Shown here piece after piece: positions 18,601-27,962 of a stretch of 64,000 bases of DNA (position 1 is the first letter of the stretch; every line of letters begins with the position of its first letter). This DNA is from Sphingomonas ginsenosidimutans. Lineage in GTDB: Bacteria > Pseudomonadota > Alphaproteobacteria > Sphingomonadales > Sphingomonadaceae. A model generated the notes under the pieces. It saw nothing but the letters and a program-made list of their open reading frames with translations. It made no database searches and was not told the DNA's origin. The position numbers and the translations under genes are program-made. The stretch is from positions 1-64,000 of the forward strand of contig NZ_NWVD01000004.1 in NCBI RefSeq assembly GCF_002374835.1. The letters are read 5' to 3'.

Positions 18601-18706
18601 CGGCGTCGACAATCTGACCGACAAGGACCCGTCTTATCCGCAGATCGCCTATGGCGACATCCTCGGCCGGCGCTTCTACGCCGGCGCGCGGATCAAGCTC
18701 AATTGA
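15614..18706 (+). CDS. TonB-dependent outer-membrane receptor (peptide-island receptor)
   Basis: A 1030-residue TonB-dependent receptor. A signal peptide ends near AAAQQ. The plug domain begins with a TonB-box-like region then DTIVVTGSRIRRAGLDNAAPV, and contains GRTLTLFNGRRMV and AAVYGSDAIAGVVNYIV. The 22-strand barrel follows and ends in LGRRFYAGARIKLN, close to the family's terminal signature. Length and motif style match the big oar-like/sphingomonad receptors for oligosaccharides, peptides or siderophores. GAAGGGGG lies ahead of the ATG. It is followed directly by an aminotransferase, an S10 peptidase and an amino-acid permease on the same strand, so a peptide is the most economical substrate guess (inference). 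Confidence 0.92.
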   Translation: MQTTHNGMIRGWMASTAVLAALIAVPAAAQQAPMPSSTDGSIANSAAALQDGPQADSSDTIVVTGSRIRRAGLDNAAPVAEITSQAITDRGFITAADALNNLPSNAPVLNQADGSGNSSGPGYQAPNLFNLGPGRTLTLFNGRRMVTSGSGIGAGDGVGNAFVDANIIPLGLLDRVEVYQGGGAAVYGSDAIAGVVNYIVKKDFAGLELDAQNGISSRGDYATHSLRATAGRNFGDGRGNVAIDLGYSKSPTLMFSARPLSNLGRLTVSNSADTGPADGIPAVKEIFNAAFWPFNANGVIFTRPAPVQPFLARSGGNALQFAPDGSVVPYNTGAIQGIPFASGGDGFKYQALAGLRTGVERYTANLVGHYDLTDHLTLSTELLYARTTGTEIPQGNSYTTLNAGSYSGPIAFTIANPFLTAQARTLLSGASAAFASGAPLYLSKYFYDLTPSNDQTTRTDTYRAALALNGDFDVGSRNFYWSLAGSYARVDGAQRSWQVVNNRFQNAISAVASGGQIVCAINADATVANDDAACAPINPFGDGNVSAAARNYVSTRAGIDWKNEQVDLLATLGGTVARLPMGNADFSIAYEHRDERARFDPLAANRAGSFGTGVRQIAQSGAYNTDEASAELIVPLVGKDFTLPLVRLLEATGAFRYVDNSYAGHQNVWDLGLRWEVVRGVTLRGSRSRNFRAPTLTQLLAPSSSGLNSTGFDPCDADRIASGPNPAQRRASCLALFTANPGYGVDADGTGVGLSADARLARFQDPSENFQRATVTTGGNTALRNEISNTWTYGILLQPRFVPGLTISADRIEIDLRDGLSAFTTADFAAACYDDPDPAAGVCSAFTRLATSDGLSPGGTIVTGTTTTFNAGVIRYRGENYVIDYQFAPGDLLGGGDLGRLQLTAAATHTTLLTTSVTGTTFARTDGTYLSPTWVGRFNAAWSKGPLRLTYQLQYRDRTAAGANVSIETTPNPVLARNIVHDVSAQVDIGTVALRLGVDNLTDKDPSYPQIAYGDILGRRFYAGARIKLN

Positions 18707-18711
18707 TGGCA

Positions 18712-18737
18712 CCGCCCGGTCGTTCGCGGCCGGGCGG
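18712..18737 (+). promoter_or_regulatory. Strong hairpin at the receptor/aminotransferase junction
   Basis: CCGCCCGG (18712-18719) pairs with CCGGGCGG (18730-18737); one G-U and two more GC pairs extend it to 11 pairs closing a TTCG loop. It starts six bases after the receptor stop codon. No T-run follows. It could protect the receptor mRNA from 3' decay or partly stop transcription, so that the receptor is made in excess over the enzymes. Confidence 0.55.
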
Positions 18738-18747
18738 CCCGCCCACC

Positions 18748-19968
18748 ATGCCTCCTGACGCGCGGACCCTCGAGATGATCCGGCCGGACGAACCCGACCA
18801 CGCCTTCGCGACCAGCGCGCCATGGGCACGCGAATCCTATTCACATTGGGTGCGCCGGGTGATCCGCGCCGTCCGGTCGGAGCGCAATCTGCTCGTCGGC
18901 CTGTTCGACAGTTCGGTGCCCGAACCCGTGGACCAGCTGCGCCGGATCATTGCGGACGGCTTCGGCGACACGATTACCTCGCGCTACACCAGCGCCTTCA
19001 CCAACGGAAACCCCTATGTCGTTGCCGAGCTCGCGCGAGCCTATGGGGTTCCGGCGCAACGGATTGTCTGCACCACGGGCGCGACGGGTGCGCTGTCGCT
19101 AATCTATCGCGCCATGCTGGCGCCGGGCGAGCGGGTGCTGGTGGAATCCCCGGGCTTCGACCTGTTCCACACAATTGCCGAGACCTATGGTTACGGCGTC
19201 GACCGCTTCGCGCGGCATGGCGACGATTTCGCGATCGACGTCGCGGGGCTGGAGGCGGCAATCACACCGGCGACGCGGCTGATCGTGCTATCCAACCTCC
19301 ACAATCCGTCGGGCATGGCCTTGCCCCCCGGCACGCTCTCGGCGATCGGGGCGCTGGCGAAGGCGCGCGGCATCCACGTGATCGTCGACGAGGTCTATGG
19401 CGACTATGTCGATCCCGCCTCGCGCCCGCCGCCCGCCTCGCGGATGGGACCCGCGCTGATCAGCATCAGCAGCCTCACCAAGTCGCACGGTCTCAGCACG
19501 CTGCGCTGCGGATGGATCGTCGGTGCGCAGGAGCCGATCGCCCGCATCCGCGGCCTTGCCGAAGAAATCGACTTCGGCGTGTCCAACCTCTCGCACGCCG
19601 TCGCCGCGCTGGTGCTCGAGCACCCCGACATCTTCGAGGATTATCGCGCCGGCGTCATGCGCCGGGCGCGGCCGATCATGGAATCCTACCACGCGCATTG
19701 GCGCGAACACGGCTTGGTCACCGGCGCGCTGCCGCCGTTCGGCTGCATCGCCTTTCCGCGGCTGGTCGGGATCGACGACACCGTGCGTTTCTCCGAATGG
19801 CTGGCGGACCGCTGCGGCGTCGTCGTCGCGCCGGGCGAGTATTTTGGCGCGGCGGGGCATATCCGCATCGGTTTCGCGCGGGCACCAGCGGATGTCGATT
19901 ACGGCTTGCAGGCGCTGACCGACGGGCTGATCCGCTATCGCGACCGGCATGACAGGGGGATCGCATAA
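18748..19968 (+). CDS. Class I/II PLP-dependent aminotransferase
   Basis: A roughly 406-residue fold-type I aminotransferase. Visible family marks: TTGATGALSLIYRAML (cofactor phosphate cup), LSNLHNPSGMALP (Asn-Pro-x-Gly), VIVDEVYGDYV (Asp-Glu-x-Tyr) and ISSLTKSHGLSTLRCGW with the PLP lysine. No helix-turn-helix domain, so it is not a MocR regulator. No signal peptide, so cytoplasmic. Start uncertain: an ATG at 18706 overlaps the receptor stop but would run through a strong hairpin; 18748 lies just after the hairpin; 18775 is also possible. It ends one base before the next gene. Probably converts an imported amino acid to its keto acid. Confidence 0.87.
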   Translation: MPPDARTLEMIRPDEPDHAFATSAPWARESYSHWVRRVIRAVRSERNLLVGLFDSSVPEPVDQLRRIIADGFGDTITSRYTSAFTNGNPYVVAELARAYGVPAQRIVCTTGATGALSLIYRAMLAPGERVLVESPGFDLFHTIAETYGYGVDRFARHGDDFAIDVAGLEAAITPATRLIVLSNLHNPSGMALPPGTLSAIGALAKARGIHVIVDEVYGDYVDPASRPPPASRMGPALISISSLTKSHGLSTLRCGWIVGAQEPIARIRGLAEEIDFGVSNLSHAVAALVLEHPDIFEDYRAGVMRRARPIMESYHAHWREHGLVTGALPPFGCIAFPRLVGIDDTVRFSEWLADRCGVVVAPGEYFGAAGHIRIGFARAPADVDYGLQALTDGLIRYRDRHDRGIA

Positions 19969-19969
19969 G

Positions 19970-21430
19970 ATGATACGGCGCGCGCTATGGGGATGGGCCA
20001 TGCTGATCGCCGGAGCCGCCGCCTCGGCGCAGCCGCTGCCCACGCCGACGATCAGGGCGCGTAGCGACCAGAGCGCGGTGATCGCCGGCCGGCGCCTCGC
20101 CTATACCGCCGAGGTCGGCGTGGTGCCGGTCGCCAGCCGGCCCGGCCGAGAGGATGCGACCGCGGGCTATATCTCCTACAGCGTGCCCGCGCGGCGCGAG
20201 CGGCCGGTGCTGTTCGTCTTCAATGGCGGCCCCGGTGCCGCCTCCGCCTACCTCCACATGGGGGCGCTGGGGCCATTGCGTGCGCAGGTGCCTCAGGACC
20301 CAGGTGCGCCGCTGCCCACTGCCGCCACCGTCGCGCCCAACCCGGACACGCTTCTCGACGTCGCCGATCTCGTCTTCCTCGATCCACCCGGTACAGGCTT
20401 TTCGTTGCTGCCGGCGGACGCCGACCTCGCCGTCTACCGGTCGGTCGATGGCGATGCCGACGCGGTCGCGCAGCTCGCCCGCGCCTGGCTGTCCGCGCAC
20501 GGCCGCACAGGGGCGCCGATCTATATTCTCGGCGAGAGCTACGGCACGATCCGCGCCGCAGCGATGGTCGATGCGCTGCGTCGGCAGGATGCCACACTGA
20601 AGCTCGCCGGCGTGCTGCTGCTCGGCCAGGCGCTCAACATGATCGAGACCTCGCAGCGACCGGGCAATGTCGTTACCTATCCGGTGGCGCTGCCGACGCT
20701 CGCCGCGATCGCCTGCTATCATCATGTCCGTGCCGCCCCATGCACGCCCGAGGGCAGTGCGCGTGAGGCCGCCGCTTATGCCGAAACCTATCTCGCCGCG
20801 CTGTTCCGAGGCCGCGCATTGGAGTCCGCCGATCGCGCCGCCATCGCGGCGCGGCTAGAGGGGCTGACCGGCATATCGCGCGATTATTATCTCGCCCACG
20901 GCCTGCGCATTTCCAAGGAGCGCTTCCGCGTCGAGCTGTTGCGCGCGCAAGGGCGGGTGCTCGGTCGCTACGATGCGCGCTACACGGCGCAGCGAGCGGC
21001 GGATGCCGGCGACACCGTCGGCCCTGACGCCTTTTCGCCCGTGTCAGACCTCTACGGCAAGGCGGTAGTGGAGCAGCTTTCCCGGATCGGCGTCACCGAT
21101 GCGACCGCCTATCGCTTGATCGTGCGCGGTGAGGACGACTGGCGCTACGGTTCTGGCGACTCACCGTTCAACGACTGGCCGTTCATGGCCCGGCTCGAAC
21201 GGGCGATGGCGGCGGTGCCCGCAATGCGCCTGTTCGTCGGAACCGGCCTCTACGACCTCACCACGACGGTCGGCGCGGCGGACTATCTCCTCGCGCAAAG
21301 CAACCTCGCGCCCGACCGGTTCCGCAACCGCCGCTACCCCGCGGGCCATGTCGCCTATTCGGACGATACCAGCTGGCGCCTGCTGATGCGCGACCTGCGT
21401 GCCTTCCTTGCGGACGGGCCCGCCCGATGA
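19970..21430 (+). CDS. Exported S10 serine carboxypeptidase-like protein (copy C)
   Basis: A 486-residue S10-family protein with a signal peptide (MIRRALWGWAMLIAGAAASAQ). The motifs are FVFNGGPGAASAYLHM, ILGESYGTIRAAAM (Ser), VGTGLYDLTTTVG (Asp) and YPAGHVAYSDDTSW (His). The start ATG sits one base after the aminotransferase stop and has AGGGGGATC upstream. The end overlaps the permease start by 4 bases, so receptor, aminotransferase, peptidase and permease form one operon. It is expected to trim peptides in the periplasm after they pass the receptor, releasing amino acids for the permease encoded next (inference from order). Confidence 0.9.
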   Translation: MIRRALWGWAMLIAGAAASAQPLPTPTIRARSDQSAVIAGRRLAYTAEVGVVPVASRPGREDATAGYISYSVPARRERPVLFVFNGGPGAASAYLHMGALGPLRAQVPQDPGAPLPTAATVAPNPDTLLDVADLVFLDPPGTGFSLLPADADLAVYRSVDGDADAVAQLARAWLSAHGRTGAPIYILGESYGTIRAAAMVDALRRQDATLKLAGVLLLGQALNMIETSQRPGNVVTYPVALPTLAAIACYHHVRAAPCTPEGSAREAAAYAETYLAALFRGRALESADRAAIAARLEGLTGISRDYYLAHGLRISKERFRVELLRAQGRVLGRYDARYTAQRAADAGDTVGPDAFSPVSDLYGKAVVEQLSRIGVTDATAYRLIVRGEDDWRYGSGDSPFNDWPFMARLERAMAAVPAMRLFVGTGLYDLTTTVGAADYLLAQSNLAPDRFRNRRYPAGHVAYSDDTSWRLLMRDLRAFLADGPAR

Positions 21431-22722
21431 GCGATGCGAGCCTCGCCAAGGGCATCGACCTGTGGGGGGTCGTCGCGCTGGGGCTCGGCACCGCGGTCGG
21501 TGTGTCGATATTCTCGGCGATCGCGCCCGCCGCCCGCATCGCCGGCCCGGCGATGCTGCTGTCGGCGCTGCTCGCGGCGCTGCCGATGTACCTGATCGCG
21601 ATCAGCTACGCCTTCTTGGGTTCGGCATGCCCCGTTTCCGGCGCGTCGATCGTCTGGCCCACCCGGTTCCTTCATCCGGCTTGGGGTTTCTACATCGGCT
21701 GGGCGCGCATCGTCGCCAACCTCGGTGCGATCGTCGTGCTGGCGCTGGTGCTCGTCCGCTACGCCTCGATGCTGGTGCCGCTGCCGACCAAACCGACGAT
21801 GCTCGCCGTCATGCTGCTCGCGCTCGTCGCCAACCTGTTCGGCGTCCATGTCGCCACGCGGGTGCAAAAGGTGCTGCTTGTCGGCATGCTGTCGCTGTTC
21901 GCGGTCTTCGTCGTCTGGGGCGGTACGAGTGCGGTAGATCCCGCCCGGCTGCGACCGCTGTTCCCCAACGGCGTGCACGGCATGATCGCGGCGACGCCGC
22001 TGCTGATGGGGCTGTTCTTCGGCATCGAGGCCGCGACCGAGGCCGGGGCGGAGGTCGCCGATGGCCGCCGCACCATCCCGCTCGGCATCGCGCTGTCAAT
22101 CGGATCGGCGACGCTCCTCTACCTTGCCGTCGGCTTCGTCGCGCTGGGGGTACTCGGCGGCGACGCGCTGGGCGCCAGCGACGCGCCCATCCTCGATGCA
22201 GCCAAACGCTTCATGGGTCCAACCGCGACGCCGCTGATTGTCCTGGCGGCGGTCTTGTCGATCGGCAAGTCGCTCAACGCGCTGTTCGCGATGTTCAGCC
22301 GGAGCCTTTATGCGATGGGCGTGTCCGGCATGCTGCCGCGCGCGCTGGGCCGGGTACATCCGCGTTGGCGGACGCCGCATGTCGCGCTGTTCGCGGTCTT
22401 CCTGCTCGGTTGCGTCGGCCTGCTCCTGCCGATGGAACTTACCTTTCTGTTTTTGGCGGTGAACATCCCCAACCTCATCAAATACGGCAGCATCTGCCTC
22501 GTCGCCGCACGGATCGTCGACCGCCATCCCGACGTATATGACGCAGCTGCGTTCAAGTTCGGCCGTCGTGCGATGCGGCGGCTCGGCTATGCCGGTGCGG
22601 CCTGTGCTGCGATTTTGATCTTCCTCGGCTTAGAGGCGGATTGGCGACCCTACCTCCTACTTCTCGTCTGGATGCTCTGCGGCTGGTGTTATTCCATCGC
22701 TTTCAGGGTGAAGACCCACTGA
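21427..22722 (+). CDS. APC-family amino-acid permease
   Basis: A 431-residue inner-membrane transporter of the amino acid-polyamine-organocation superfamily. The N-terminus GIDLWGVVALGLGTAVGVSIFS is the typical first helix with its unwound Gly-rich centre; about twelve hydrophobic segments follow and there is no signal peptide. FFGIEAATEAGAEVADGRRTIP matches the conserved helix 6 to loop region. It overlaps S10 copy C by 4 bases (ATGA) and is last in the operon. Likely imports the amino acid freed by the periplasmic peptidase. The substrate is not predictable from these motifs. Confidence 0.9.
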   Translation: MSDASLAKGIDLWGVVALGLGTAVGVSIFSAIAPAARIAGPAMLLSALLAALPMYLIAISYAFLGSACPVSGASIVWPTRFLHPAWGFYIGWARIVANLGAIVVLALVLVRYASMLVPLPTKPTMLAVMLLALVANLFGVHVATRVQKVLLVGMLSLFAVFVVWGGTSAVDPARLRPLFPNGVHGMIAATPLLMGLFFGIEAATEAGAEVADGRRTIPLGIALSIGSATLLYLAVGFVALGVLGGDALGASDAPILDAAKRFMGPTATPLIVLAAVLSIGKSLNALFAMFSRSLYAMGVSGMLPRALGRVHPRWRTPHVALFAVFLLGCVGLLLPMELTFLFLAVNIPNLIKYGSICLVAARIVDRHPDVYDAAAFKFGRRAMRRLGYAGAACAAILIFLGLEADWRPYLLLLVWMLCGWCYSIAFRVKTH

Positions 22723-22741
22723 TCGAAGGCAGGAGATGACG

Positions 22742-22843
22742 GTCGTTCACGCCAACGTTCACAACCACTTCAGCCTGGAACGCCACCTCATCGATCGACA
22801 GACTTACCGGGAATGACGCTCCGCCGCGCTGGCGGAGTGGTAG
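22742..22843 (+). pseudogene. IS6-family transposase C-terminal remnant with in-frame stop
   Basis: In one frame the sequence reads VHANVHNHFSLERHLIDRQ then TYRE, a TGA stop (22814-22816), and RSAALAEW ending at TAG (22841-22843). This is the end of an IS6-type transposase, where the usual wording is close to FNxxRHLxxRxxYKxxRSAALAEW. The rest of the transposase is absent. It begins 20 bases after the permease stop. Confidence 0.6.
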
Positions 22844-23103
22844 GCGCTCATCAGCTGAAGGTTCCCGTCAAAGACCGACCTGCATCGTGTAGAGAGCGGT
22901 TCGCGTTAGACTGACAGCACCGCCATTACTGCCGTCCGCCCGTTTCTGAAGACGTTGCCTCCTGCTCGCGCGGCTTCATCGTAGAGCCGCCCGTCGCGGC
23001 GCTTGCGAGACCGGTGGATTTATGCGGGGCGCGGATGGTAAGGGCGGGGGGGCTCCCCGCTACCGCGGCTCTTGCTAGTGACACATTCGGAACCGGACCG
23101 GGT
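22844..23103. other. Non-coding region between IS6 remnant and response regulator
   Basis: About 260 bases. It must contain the promoter of the FixJ-type gene at 23104. I see no other gene, no terminal repeat I can define, and no clear -35/-10 pair. Confidence 0.35.
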
Positions 23104-23721
23104 ATGAAAGGCGTTGTCCATATCGTCGATGACGACCTTTCGGTGCGCAATTCGCTGTACCAGTTGGTGACGACGCGCACGCACATGCTGGTCCGCACCT
23201 TTCGCTCCGGCGACGAATTCCTGGGCGCTCTGCCCGATCTGGAGCGGGGCATCGTCCTGCTTGACCTGGACATGCCGGGGATGTCGGGGGTCGAGGTCCT
23301 GGCGATACTGCGCGCGCGTCGCCCCGATTTCATCCCGTTGATCCTCACCGGCTACGGCGACGTATCGACGACGGTCTCGGCGATGCGGCTGGGCGCGTTC
23401 GACGTCATCGAGAAACCGTTCGAGATCGCCGCGCTGCTCCGCACGCTGGAACAGGCGATGGCGAAGCTGGAACGGGACAGGGACGTGCAGGACAACGCAC
23501 GCGCTGCCCGCGAGCAGATCGACAAACTGTCCGACCGCGAGCGCGAGGTGCTGCTGCTGCTGGTGGCGGGGCACCCCAACAAGGCGGTGGCGCGCGAGCT
23601 GGGCGTCAGCCCGCGCACGGTGGAGGGGCACCGGGCAAGCATGATGGCGAAGCTGGAGATCGCCAGCCTGCCCGAGGCGATGCGGCTCGCCTATGCGGCC
23701 GGGCTGATCCCACTGGCTTAG
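23104..23721 (+). CDS. FixJ/NarL-type response regulator
   Basis: A 205-residue two-component regulator. The receiver domain has the acidic pocket (VHIVDDDLSVR), phosphoacceptor Asp54 in IVLLDLDMPGMSG, and EKPFE with the conserved lysine. A short helix leads to a C-terminal LuxR-type DNA-binding domain: LSDREREVLLLLVAGHPNKA then LGVSPRTVEGHRASMMAKL. That arrangement is FixJ-like. Start ATG at 23104; the frame is open to 23014 but adds no domain. No kinase gene is adjacent, so the partner is elsewhere or one of the LOV kinases about 13 kb away. It converges on the end of the chemotaxis operon. Confidence 0.9.
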   Translation: MKGVVHIVDDDLSVRNSLYQLVTTRTHMLVRTFRSGDEFLGALPDLERGIVLLDLDMPGMSGVEVLAILRARRPDFIPLILTGYGDVSTTVSAMRLGAFDVIEKPFEIAALLRTLEQAMAKLERDRDVQDNARAAREQIDKLSDREREVLLLLVAGHPNKAVARELGVSPRTVEGHRASMMAKLEIASLPEAMRLAYAAGLIPLA

Positions 23722-23754
23722 GGTCGACCGGCCACGTCGACGCCGGCCGGCTGG

Positions 23755-25455
23755 TCAGAACAGCCCGTCGTCATCGTCGTCGAAGGTCACCACCGGCGCG
23801 ATCGCCGGGGTCGCCGGTGCCATGCCGGGCAGAAAGAACGGCGCGTGGATCTCGCGTTCGCAGGCCATCGTGTAGAGGCGGTAAATCCACGGCAGCAGCT
23901 CCGCCAGCGCATCGGTGTCGGCGCCCGGCTCCCCGTCCACCGGCGGGACGCCGTCGGCGCGAAGCGACAGCGCATCGGCGATCGCGAGCGATGTTTCCAC
24001 GAACGACAGCTGGTTGCTGAGGTCCGCCGCGCTCGACTGAAGCGAGGCGATGATCCGGTCCGCCTCGTCGCCGCCGCGCGCCATCGCGGTGCTGGAACTG
24101 GCGCAGGCCGCGCGGATGATCGCCAGCGGTTCCCCGAGCGAGGCGTCCGCGCCCATCGAACCGCCTTCCTGGACCAGGTCGATGGTCGTCAGCGCCGTGA
24201 TGAGGGTGCTGATCGCCGTGCCCAGCTGGTCGAGCCGCGTGGCGCACGGCGCGATCTCGCGCGCGATCACCGCGACCGCGCGGCCCTTGTCGCCGTGGCG
24301 GCGCGACAGCAGGCGCGTGTTGGCGGAGATGTGCTGCACGTCGATCGCGATATGCTGGATCCGCACCAGCCCTTCGGCCAGCTCGCCCAGCGTCTGGCTG
24401 ACGAAGGCGGTGAGCGAGGCAAGGCGGCTGTCGGCGTTGCACAGCTGGCGGGTGACCGAATCGAGCTGTGCAATGCCCTGTTCGAGGCGGATCAGGATCT
24501 GGCCGTCGTCGCCGTCGCCCTGCGTCGCCAGCAGCATCCGCAGTTCGTCGGCGAGCGGGACAAGCCGTTCGAGCGAGACGACGATGGCGTCGACCTCGCG
24601 CCGGAAATCCTCGCTCATCGCGCGCAGCTGGGCCGCGACCAGCCGCTCGACATGCGCGACCGCGCCCGGCGGCACGGCATGGTCGCGGTCGTGGACGCGC
24701 TGCAGGATGGTGACGCAATGTTCGGCACGCTGGCGCACGCTGTCGCCGATCTGGATCGCGCCCAGGATGCGTGCCACCTCGCCCTGTACCGTTCGCACGA
24801 TGCCGGCGACCTGTTCGGTCGTGCGCATCACGGCGCCGACGTGGTTCTGGAGCGCGTTGGCGTTATCGGTCAGTTCGGCGGGGACGCCGGTGCCGGTGCG
24901 CGCGCTTTCTTCCGACAGCAGGCGGTCGGCGGCGCGCACGTCGTTGACGACGCGGCCGAACTGATCGAGCTCGCGGGTGATGTGCTTCACCTCGCGCCGC
25001 CCGGTGTCGAGCTTTTCGTCCATGCCCGTCACGAAATCGAAGAACGCCTGCTCGCCCGAGGAGGCGATCTTGATGTTGACGCCATAGATGCCGAGCAGGT
25101 CGAGGATCGTGCCGATCTCCTCCAGCAGCCGGCGCAGCTCGCGCGTGCGGCCGGTCAGCGTCTCGACCTCTACCGCGCGGCGGCGCTGCTGGCTGGGCAG
25201 GGTGTTGAGCCGGTGCGCGACGCCGTGGAGGCGCTCGACCGCCGCGCCCGCGGTTTCAGGCGACAGCGAGTGGCGGATATCCTCCAGCCCGCCGGCCATG
25301 CGGTCGATCGTGCCGATCGCGGCGGCCAGCGCCTCGCCCACGTCGCGGAAACAGGCTTCCAGTCCGGTCATCCCCGCCTGGAGCTGGTGCGCGCCGTCGG
25401 TCGCGGGCGGCAGCAGGGTCGCCTCGGCGATTGCGGCCAGCTTGGTCATGTCCAT
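23755..25455 (-). CDS. Chemotaxis-operon coiled-coil protein of unknown family
   Basis: A 566-residue soluble protein at the downstream end of the che operon, 13 bases after cheB. It has no membrane segment and no signal peptide. Long heptad-rich helices dominate (for example TLTGRTRELRRLLEEIGTIL and FVSQTLGELAEGLVRIQHI), giving the look of a receptor signalling rod, but the strongly conserved receptor hairpin tip is absent. I therefore do not call it a methyl-accepting protein. The C-terminus is strikingly acidic, with five aspartates then GLF. That end resembles, in outline only, the acidic CheY-binding tail of CheZ. The operon encodes no recognisable CheZ. Function unknown; receptor-array scaffold or CheY phosphatase are possibilities. 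Confidence 0.75.
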   Translation of the reverse strand: MDMTKLAAIAEATLLPPATDGAHQLQAGMTGLEACFRDVGEALAAAIGTIDRMAGGLEDIRHSLSPETAGAAVERLHGVAHRLNTLPSQQRRRAVEVETLTGRTRELRRLLEEIGTILDLLGIYGVNIKIASSGEQAFFDFVTGMDEKLDTGRREVKHITRELDQFGRVVNDVRAADRLLSEESARTGTGVPAELTDNANALQNHVGAVMRTTEQVAGIVRTVQGEVARILGAIQIGDSVRQRAEHCVTILQRVHDRDHAVPPGAVAHVERLVAAQLRAMSEDFRREVDAIVVSLERLVPLADELRMLLATQGDGDDGQILIRLEQGIAQLDSVTRQLCNADSRLASLTAFVSQTLGELAEGLVRIQHIAIDVQHISANTRLLSRRHGDKGRAVAVIAREIAPCATRLDQLGTAISTLITALTTIDLVQEGGSMGADASLGEPLAIIRAACASSSTAMARGGDEADRIIASLQSSAADLSNQLSFVETSLAIADALSLRADGVPPVDGEPGADTDALAELLPWIYRLYTMACEREIHAPFFLPGMAPATPAIAPVVTFDDDDDGLF

Positions 25456-25468
25456 CGTCGATCCCCCT

Positions 25469-27396
<1,928 letters not shown>

Positions 27397-27473
27397 GGCA
27401 TGGCTCCTGCGCGTGTCAGCGCCGAGGAATGGGACCGGCCGCCGCGACGGTGCGGCGGCCGGAGACAGGGCCG

Positions 27474-27962
27474 TCAGGCGGCGATCGCCAGCGAGGCGAG
27501 CGTGTCATGGCCATCGGAACCGAACAGGCGCGCGGCGTCGAGCAGCGCGACGAAACCCGCGTCGCGACGCAGGATCGCCTCGATCTGTTCGGACCGCCAG
27601 CGCCCGCCGATATCGGGCGACGCCTCGACCGACGCGGGGCCGAAGGTGCTGACGTCCATAACCCGATCGACCACCAGGCCGAGCGCCAGCGGGGCGTCCC
27701 TGCCCACGGGCACGTCGACCACCAGGACGCGGGTCGCCAGCGTCGCGTCGGCCGGCGCCATGCCGAGGCGGACGCGAAGGTCCACCATCGGCACCGACAG
27801 ACCGCGCACGTCGGTCAGCCCCAGAAACCACGCGGGTGCGTTGGGCACCCGATAGGCGGAGCGATGGTCCAGGATTTCGCGGACCGAGGCGACGGGGAGG
27901 CCGAATTCCTCCTCCCCGAGGCCGAAGACCACGACCTGGATGTCCTGGCCGCCGGCGGTCAT
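27474..27962 (-). CDS. cheW: CheW coupling protein (copy 1)
   Basis: A 162-residue protein made of a single CheW domain, which links receptors to CheA. Diagnostic stretches: [42 protein letters not shown] and LVVDRVMDV. The start overlaps the stop of the membrane receptor gene by 4 bases, implying that each receptor is made with a coupling protein. A second CheW is encoded beside cheA; the two differ enough in sequence that they may prefer different receptors. Confidence 0.95.
   Translation of the reverse strand: MTAGGQDIQVVVFGLGEEEFGLPVASVREILDHRSAYRVPNAPAWFLGLTDVRGLSVPMVDLRVRLGMAPADATLATRVLVVDVPVGRDAPLALGLVVDRVMDVSTFGPASVEASPDIGGRWRSEQIEAILRRDAGFVALLDAARLFGSDGHDTLASLAIAA

Noticed and set aside
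18139..18706. Extension of the aminotransferase start back into the receptor gene
   Set aside because: The upstream residues are Arg/Pro-rich and overlap the conserved end of the receptor barrel in another frame.
23724..23755. Terminator between the FixJ-type regulator and the che operon
   Set aside because: GGCC-rich inverted pieces are present, but no clean stem or T-run could be made.
23755..25455. Calling the 566-residue che-operon protein CheZ or a chemoreceptor
   Set aside because: It is too long for CheZ, lacks recognisable phosphatase motifs, and lacks the conserved receptor hairpin tip.
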